Source: Zygophlyctis sp. KS116
Taxonomy: Eukaryota; Chytridiomycota
DNA length: 64,000 nucleotides
Assembly: GCA_054661495.1 (NCBI GenBank)
Contig: BAAFSQ010000001.1
Span: 1-64,000 of the forward strand
Reading direction: 5' to 3'
Made by a program: the position numbers and the translations under genes. Positions 59,788 through 64,000 of this stretch are shown here, one piece after another (position 1 is the stretch's first letter; each line of letters begins with the position of its first letter). The notes below the pieces were generated by a model, which was given only the letters and a program-made list of their open reading frames with translations, was not told the DNA's origin and made no database searches.

Positions 59788-60952
59788 TTATATATAAGCA
59801 GCTTTAGCATACATTTGAGCTCCAATTATAGAGTCTTTTTCATGACTAGAATTTGAAAATGATTCCAATCGTTCAATTAACAATCCATCAACTGATAGAA
59901 TAAGATCATCATTTGTAAGAGAGTCAAACCTTTCTACTTGAACGTGTTTTCTAATTGAGCTGAAGAATGCAGCCATGATCTGACTCTGACTTTGATTCAT
60001 TTGTTTATTGTCATTAGACACTAGAAACATCCAGTGATTTGGTAGAATATCAATCAGTTGTGGATTTGTTTTGATAAGATTGAAAATTCCTCTTGGATGA
60101 AGCTTTGAAAATCGTTCATTTTCCATCAATAGATTCGGAATCACTGAAATATCTTCTATTCCATTCAAACATTCAAAAGAATAATGCATTATTAAATCAA
60201 AAATCCCATCAATTCTAATTTTTAAAAGTTTAAGAATCTTACAAAATCACTCCATAGATTGGCGGTAAAATTAGATTTTTAATGATCAATGAATGCATTG
60301 AATTGAAAATCGAGTCTAGAATTGAATGCATTGCTATATGCGCACCAGTCTCTACGCCCAATATGTAAATCCTAGAGACATCTCCACCAAATTGTCCGAC
60401 ATTTGCATTCACCCATTGTAAACATTTTAAAAAATCAGTGGCCATTTCAAATAATTTCCCATGAGAGACTGATGTAAAATCTGGAATTATGACAACATAA
60501 CCTCTAGACTCTATAATCTTTGCCCATTTTTCCCATTTCCTCTTATCCAATGTCGACCAATTTCGTGAATAAAATAGTATAATAATAGGTTTAAGCGATT
60601 GATAAGATTCTGTGTAATAAATATCAAGAGTTCTTTTATAATTATTTCTTCCATCGTAAAAGACATCATTCACAACGTTACAATTGGAATTTATATTAGA
60701 TTTTATGGATGATCGTGTAAAATATTTTAATTGACTTGCTGAATATTGCAGTATTTTTATATTCTTTACGGGAGACATGGAAAACCCCGGAAGAACCGAC
60801 GACCAAGGTGTCCAAAACATTATGCACATCCATCCCAACATTGTAATAAAAATAGATAGTGGGAATAGTAAATATTTCATTGGCCAAAACCCATAAACTC
60901 TTGCTAATGCATGCAGTATTTTATCAGTCATACATTGAAACATTGAAAGCAT
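59788..60952 (-). CDS. Alpha/beta-hydrolase-fold membrane protein lacking the catalytic serine (ICME-like pseudoenzyme)
   Basis: Two exons with a 28-nt intron give 378 residues. An N-terminal membrane segment (KYLLFPLSIFITMLGWMCIM) precedes a hydrolase core: RTLDIYY, IIILFYSRNWSTLDKRKWEK, GYVVIIPDFTSVSHG, LQWVNANVGQFGGDVSRIYI and LGVETGAHIAMHSI. The layout resembles prenylcysteine/carbohydrate-esterase-type hydrolases (QWVNANVGQFGGD is the typical run-up). The nucleophile elbow GxSxG reads GVETG, with Glu instead of Ser, and the oxyanion HGG is FYSRN. It is therefore probably not an active esterase. The start (60952) is the first ATG in frame. Confidence 0.65.
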
Positions 60953-61158
60953 AGCCAGTAATCTTTTGCTGCTTTGCTCTTGCTCGGAACAAAATTTCAC
61001 CGCGCAAAATGTAATCACTCATGATTAAAAGGTTAATAATTATAATGAATTTTTTGTAAATAATTCAACATAGAATCTAGTTTAGGATTGAAACATATCA
61101 GATTGAAATCAATAACACAAGATCAGATCAATTGCGCGTGTCGCGGTCAAGGTTTACA

Positions 61159-61725
61159 ATGGCGAAAATGCCACAATCAACTGCATTTAAGCAGGCAGAA
61201 TCATCAAAATGTCAAGATGATATATTAAGAAATCTACTGGATAGATTAAATTCAATCGTTGCTCAGAAAACTCCATTTAAAAAAGGTTCTTTACCATCAG
61301 GAATCGCTAATCAATTGTATAATATTCTCATAAAGGAAAATTCAGACAATTGGACTCTTGATAAGAAATCTACTAGGAAAAGACTGACTCAACTTTACAA
61401 GGAAAGAGTCATCACTCTAGAAAGAGATGCTCCAGTGTCTCCAACTTTAAGAATTTCTAAAAAGAATACAAGAGAGGAGCTCTTGACTCTTACTCCAAGA
61501 AGATTATTTCAAGATTTTGCTAGGGAAACTCACCATTCTGAAGAAGTTAGAGTTCCTTTAGGATCTCTTTTATCTCCAGAAATTAAATCAGACTCTGATG
61601 ATTTTCAAGTTTCAAATTCTCTAATGAAAACTTATACTAAAGTAATGAAGAAACTCTCTGACAAACCTGTATTAGATTTAAGGCCTACAACAACTAGAAA
61701 AACACGTTCTCAAACAAAACTATAA
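61159..61725 (+). CDS. Unknown basic protein
   Basis: A single exon of 188 residues, rich in Lys, Arg, Ser and Thr. The N-terminus has a helical part (ILRNLLDRLNSIVAQ) and a possible folded region (ANQLYNILIKENSDNWTLDK). Proline-directed Ser/Thr sites occur (VSPTLR, LTPRRLFQDF, LLSPEIK), which suggests a CDK-regulated nuclear protein. The C-terminus is basic (RPTTTRKTRSQTKL). I do not recognise it. Its last 6 bp overlap the end of the convergent gene. Confidence 0.55.
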   Translation: MAKMPQSTAFKQAESSKCQDDILRNLLDRLNSIVAQKTPFKKGSLPSGIANQLYNILIKENSDNWTLDKKSTRKRLTQLYKERVITLERDAPVSPTLRISKKNTREELLTLTPRRLFQDFARETHHSEEVRVPLGSLLSPEIKSDSDDFQVSNSLMKTYTKVMKKLSDKPVLDLRPTTTRKTRSQTKL

Positions 61726-62058
61726 ACTTTTGTATTTTAGCGCTTCCAATTCTACTTGTGTATCTAGGAATTCATCAAAATCATTTGTATCTTGTAGTTT
61801 TTGTAAAAGATCTTGTTTTAGAGTTTCAGACTCATCTATTAATGTACTTGAGCTTTTAGAAAGTATTGGATCAGACATGACACGTTGAGTTGATAAAGAT
61901 TTTTTGGAACGTTGTTTTCTTGGTGGTTTGGAGAGACCAGAGAGTTTATAGAGTGAGACAATACTGACTCTCAGGACGATAAGAAACAAGAAAAAATTGA
62001 GTGCTGAGCCAAGGCTGTAAGTAGAGAGTAGGTCTGATACCAAGAAAAAATTTTGCAT
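61720..62058 (-). CDS. Small membrane protein of unknown function
   Basis: A single exon of 112 residues. The N-terminal third is hydrophobic with one or two membrane segments (LGSALNFFLFLIVLRVSIVS). A basic stretch (KPPRKQRSKKSLSTQR) then leads to an acidic helical C-terminus (LLQKLQDTNDFDEFLDTQVE). The positive-inside rule puts the tail in the cytosol. No family is recognised. TAG and TAA stops of the two convergent genes abut within CTATAA. Confidence 0.5.
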   Translation of the reverse strand: MQNFFLVSDLLSTYSLGSALNFFLFLIVLRVSIVSLYKLSGLSKPPRKQRSKKSLSTQRVMSDPILSKSSSTLIDESETLKQDLLQKLQDTNDFDEFLDTQVELEALKYKSL

Positions 62059-62273
62059 TTTTCTTTACGGAATTTCGACGGCCTTTTTGTACCGCTGTTT
62101 CGGCTTATGGCAGATTTGTTAGAATGGGAGCTGACCAAATATTAAAAAATAGGAATGATCTCATTAGATTGAAGCATTAACGTGGAAATCGGAAATGTTT
62201 GAAATTAATGATTTAATTGATAAGCATCAATTTCTGGGTTTGAGAAAGCCTTTAAACCGACATCTTCAAAAAA

Positions 62274-63907
62274 ATGACAAACGCCGTTGGAATTGATTTG
62301 GGAACTACCTACTCTTGTGTTGGAGTCTGGCAAAATGATCGAGTCGAAATTATTGCAAACGATCAGGGAAATCGTACTACTCCATCTTATGTTGCTTTTA
62401 CTGATTCTGAAAGATTGATTGGAGATGCTGCTAAAAATCGGGTTTCCATTAATCCTCACAATACTGTTTTTGATGCTAAACGTCTTATCGGAAGACGCTT
62501 TGATGCTCCAGAAGTGCAATCTGACATGAAGCACTGGCCATTCAAGGTTATCAACAAGGATAATGAACCTGTCATTCAAGTATGAAAACTTTAGTGTAAA
62601 CGAAAAAGGTGAAATATAAGGGGGAAGTAAAGAACTTTACCCCAGAACAAATCTCATCAATGGTTTTATTGAAGATGAAGGAAACTGCAGAAGCCTATTT
62701 GGGAGGAACTGTAAAAGATGCAGTTATAACTGTTCCTGCTTACTTTAATTACTCTCAAATACAAGCCACAAAAGATGCAGGTAAACTTGCTGGATTAAAT
62801 TTCCTGCGTATAATTAATGAAGCTTCGGCTGCAGCTATTGCCTATGGTTTAGATAAGAAGGGATCTGGAAAACAAAATGTCTTGATTTTCGATTTGGGTG
62901 GTGGTACATTAGACGTCTCTATCTTGACTATTGAGGATGGTAATTTTGAAGTTAAGGCGACTGCTGGTGATACTCATTTAGGAGGTGTCGACTTTGACAA
63001 CCGATTAGTGTCTCAGTTTTGTCAAGAGTTTGGGAGAAAATTCAAAAAAGATATATCCTCTGATCCAAGAGCATTGCGAAGATTGAGAACTGCTTGTGAA
63101 AAGGCAAAGCGCACTCTCTCTTCTGCTACCCAGACATCTATTGTAGTAGATTCTCTCTTTGAAGGAATTGATTTTTATACTTCTATCACTCGTGCCCGTT
63201 TCGAAGAGCTTTGTGCAGATTTATTCAATGAAATTCTTGCGCCGATTGAAAAAGTTCTTGGTGACTCCGAACTTGAGAAGTCTACTATCAGTGAAATAGT
63301 ATTAGTAGGAGGCTCTTCTCGTATTCCAAAGATCCGAAAATTGGTATCTTATTTCTTCAATGAAAAGGAACTTAATATGTCTATTAATCCTGATGAAGCC
63401 GTTGCATACGGTGCAGCAGTTCAAGCTGCTTTATCCACTTATGATCGTACTGTAAAGACACACGACCTGCATTTGTTGGATGTTGGTACTCTCTCTTTAG
63501 GGATTGTAACTGCTGGTGGAGTCATGACACGTCTAATTAGGAGAAATACAACTGTTCCAACCCCATATTCTAAAGTCTTTCCCACATATACCAATAACCA
63601 GCCTGTTATGCAAATTCAAGTTTACGAAGGCAAAGGTGAGAATCTAAACGAAGTAAATGTTTTGGGTGTGTTTCAATTGTCTGGAAATCCCCCTGCTTTA
63701 TGTGGTTCTCATGTAGAGGTTATAATCATGGTTTTAGGCGACAAAACTCTTACAATTTCTGCTACTAATTGTAATACTGGTGAGCCACTCAAAGTTTCTG
63801 CTATCGGTCATACCAATATTCGCTCATCGACTGCTGTTAATGTTGGAAAGAAAGGGCAGTCAAAAAATACCAAATCTTCCACTAGTCAGTCGAAGCGAAA
63901 ACGGTGA
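62274..63907 (+). CDS. Hsp70-family protein, cytosolic Ssa/HSPA8-like ATPase domain, lidless with basic tail
   Basis: Two exons with a 29-nt intron at 62580-62608 give 534 residues. The ATPase domain is clearly Ssa-like ([59 protein letters not shown]). The linker and first SBD strands are present ([20 protein letters not shown]), but after about residue 505 the protein ends in a basic tail with KRKR. There is no alpha-helical lid and no EEVD. The conserved NEPT that carries the proline switch reads NEAS, and FNDSQ reads FNYSQ. Length resembles Ssz1/HSPA14, but the sequence is much closer to Ssa. Probably a specialised or decaying paralogue. Confidence 0.9.
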
Positions 63908-63917
63908 TTGATCGAGT

Positions 63918-64000
63918 CTAATAAATGGACTGAATTTTTGATGAATTCTCTTTGAAACGACTGAGCTGCATTGAGAACCTAGGAAAAAGTAAATATTTGA
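63918..64000 (-). CDS. Possible last exon of a convergent gene continuing beyond the window
   Basis: On the minus strand an intron-like 3' end (TTTACTTTTTCCTAG) is followed by a short frame reading FSMQLSRFKENSSKIQSIY and TAG (63918-63920). The signal is weak and rests on the acceptor and the compact convergent layout seen elsewhere. Confidence 0.25.
   Translation of the reverse strand, partial: KYLLFPRFSMQLSRFKENSSKIQSIY

Overview
The window is nuclear DNA of a compact eukaryotic genome, most probably an early-diverging, zoosporic, endoparasitic fungus of the Rozella/Cryptomycota kind. This placement is an inference. The evidence is AT-rich sequence, genes packed on both strands with tens of bases or less between them, very short spliceosomal introns (mostly 21-39 nt, e.g. 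23 nt in eRF1), fungal-type proteins (PKC1-like kinase, Nip1/eIF3c, Imp2, Tom40, Nsa1, Pop5, Avt transporters), a CatSper auxiliary-subunit-like protein that implies a flagellated cell, and a Crinkler (CRN) effector-like gene of the type known from oomycetes, chytrids and Rozella. All three stop codons are used and the eRF1 keeps its NIKS and YxCxxxF motifs, so the standard code applies.

Layout. 0-10 kb: end of an LAT-type permease, a PP2A B'' subunit, an EF-hand protein, an F-box/LRR protein, a sphingosine kinase and an SHPRH/Irc20-type SNF2-RING ATPase. 10-23 kb: PKC, two vacuolar-type amino acid transporters, an acinus-like multi-RRM gene next to a coilin-domain/RRM gene with a related C-terminus, eIF1 and the RNase P/MRP subunit Pop5. 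23-36 kb: a villidin-type coronin/PH/gelsolin protein, a TMEM42-like protein, a small secreted protein overlapping dihydroorotate dehydrogenase, Imp2, eRF1, a K+/H+ antiporter, an aldo-keto reductase and small unknowns. 36-48 kb: an RNF216-like RBR ligase with a membrane-like insert, a CATSPERB-like protein and a secreted unknown, the PP2A activator PTPA, a Rad5/HLTF-like ATPase and an RluA-type pseudouridine synthase. 48-52 kb: the CRN locus with a 149-bp direct repeat and eroded CRN remnants, the only clearly accessory region. 52-64 kb: eIF3c, two identical tRNA-Arg(ACG) genes in opposite orientation, Nsa1/WDR74, a PLAC8 protein, Tom40, TSG101/Vps23, a hydrolase-fold protein without its catalytic serine, two small unknowns, and a lidless Hsp70.

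Most genes are housekeeping and are not organised by pathway. Loose themes are PP2A (B'' and PTPA), translation (eIF1, eIF3c, eRF1, tRNA-Arg, pseudouridylation), PCNA-ubiquitin-ligase-type SNF2 enzymes (two), mitochondrial biogenesis (Tom40, Imp2, DHODH) and RNA bodies/splicing (coilin, acinus). For about 25 genes I assembled exons by hand and checked that the spliced length is a multiple of three; these are marked by a stated protein length. Other exon structures are approximate. The most unusual items are the coilin-RRM/acinus-like pair, the CATSPERB-like gene, the villidin, the RBR with an insert splitting its IBR, the lidless Hsp70 without its proline switch, and the CRN duplication scar.
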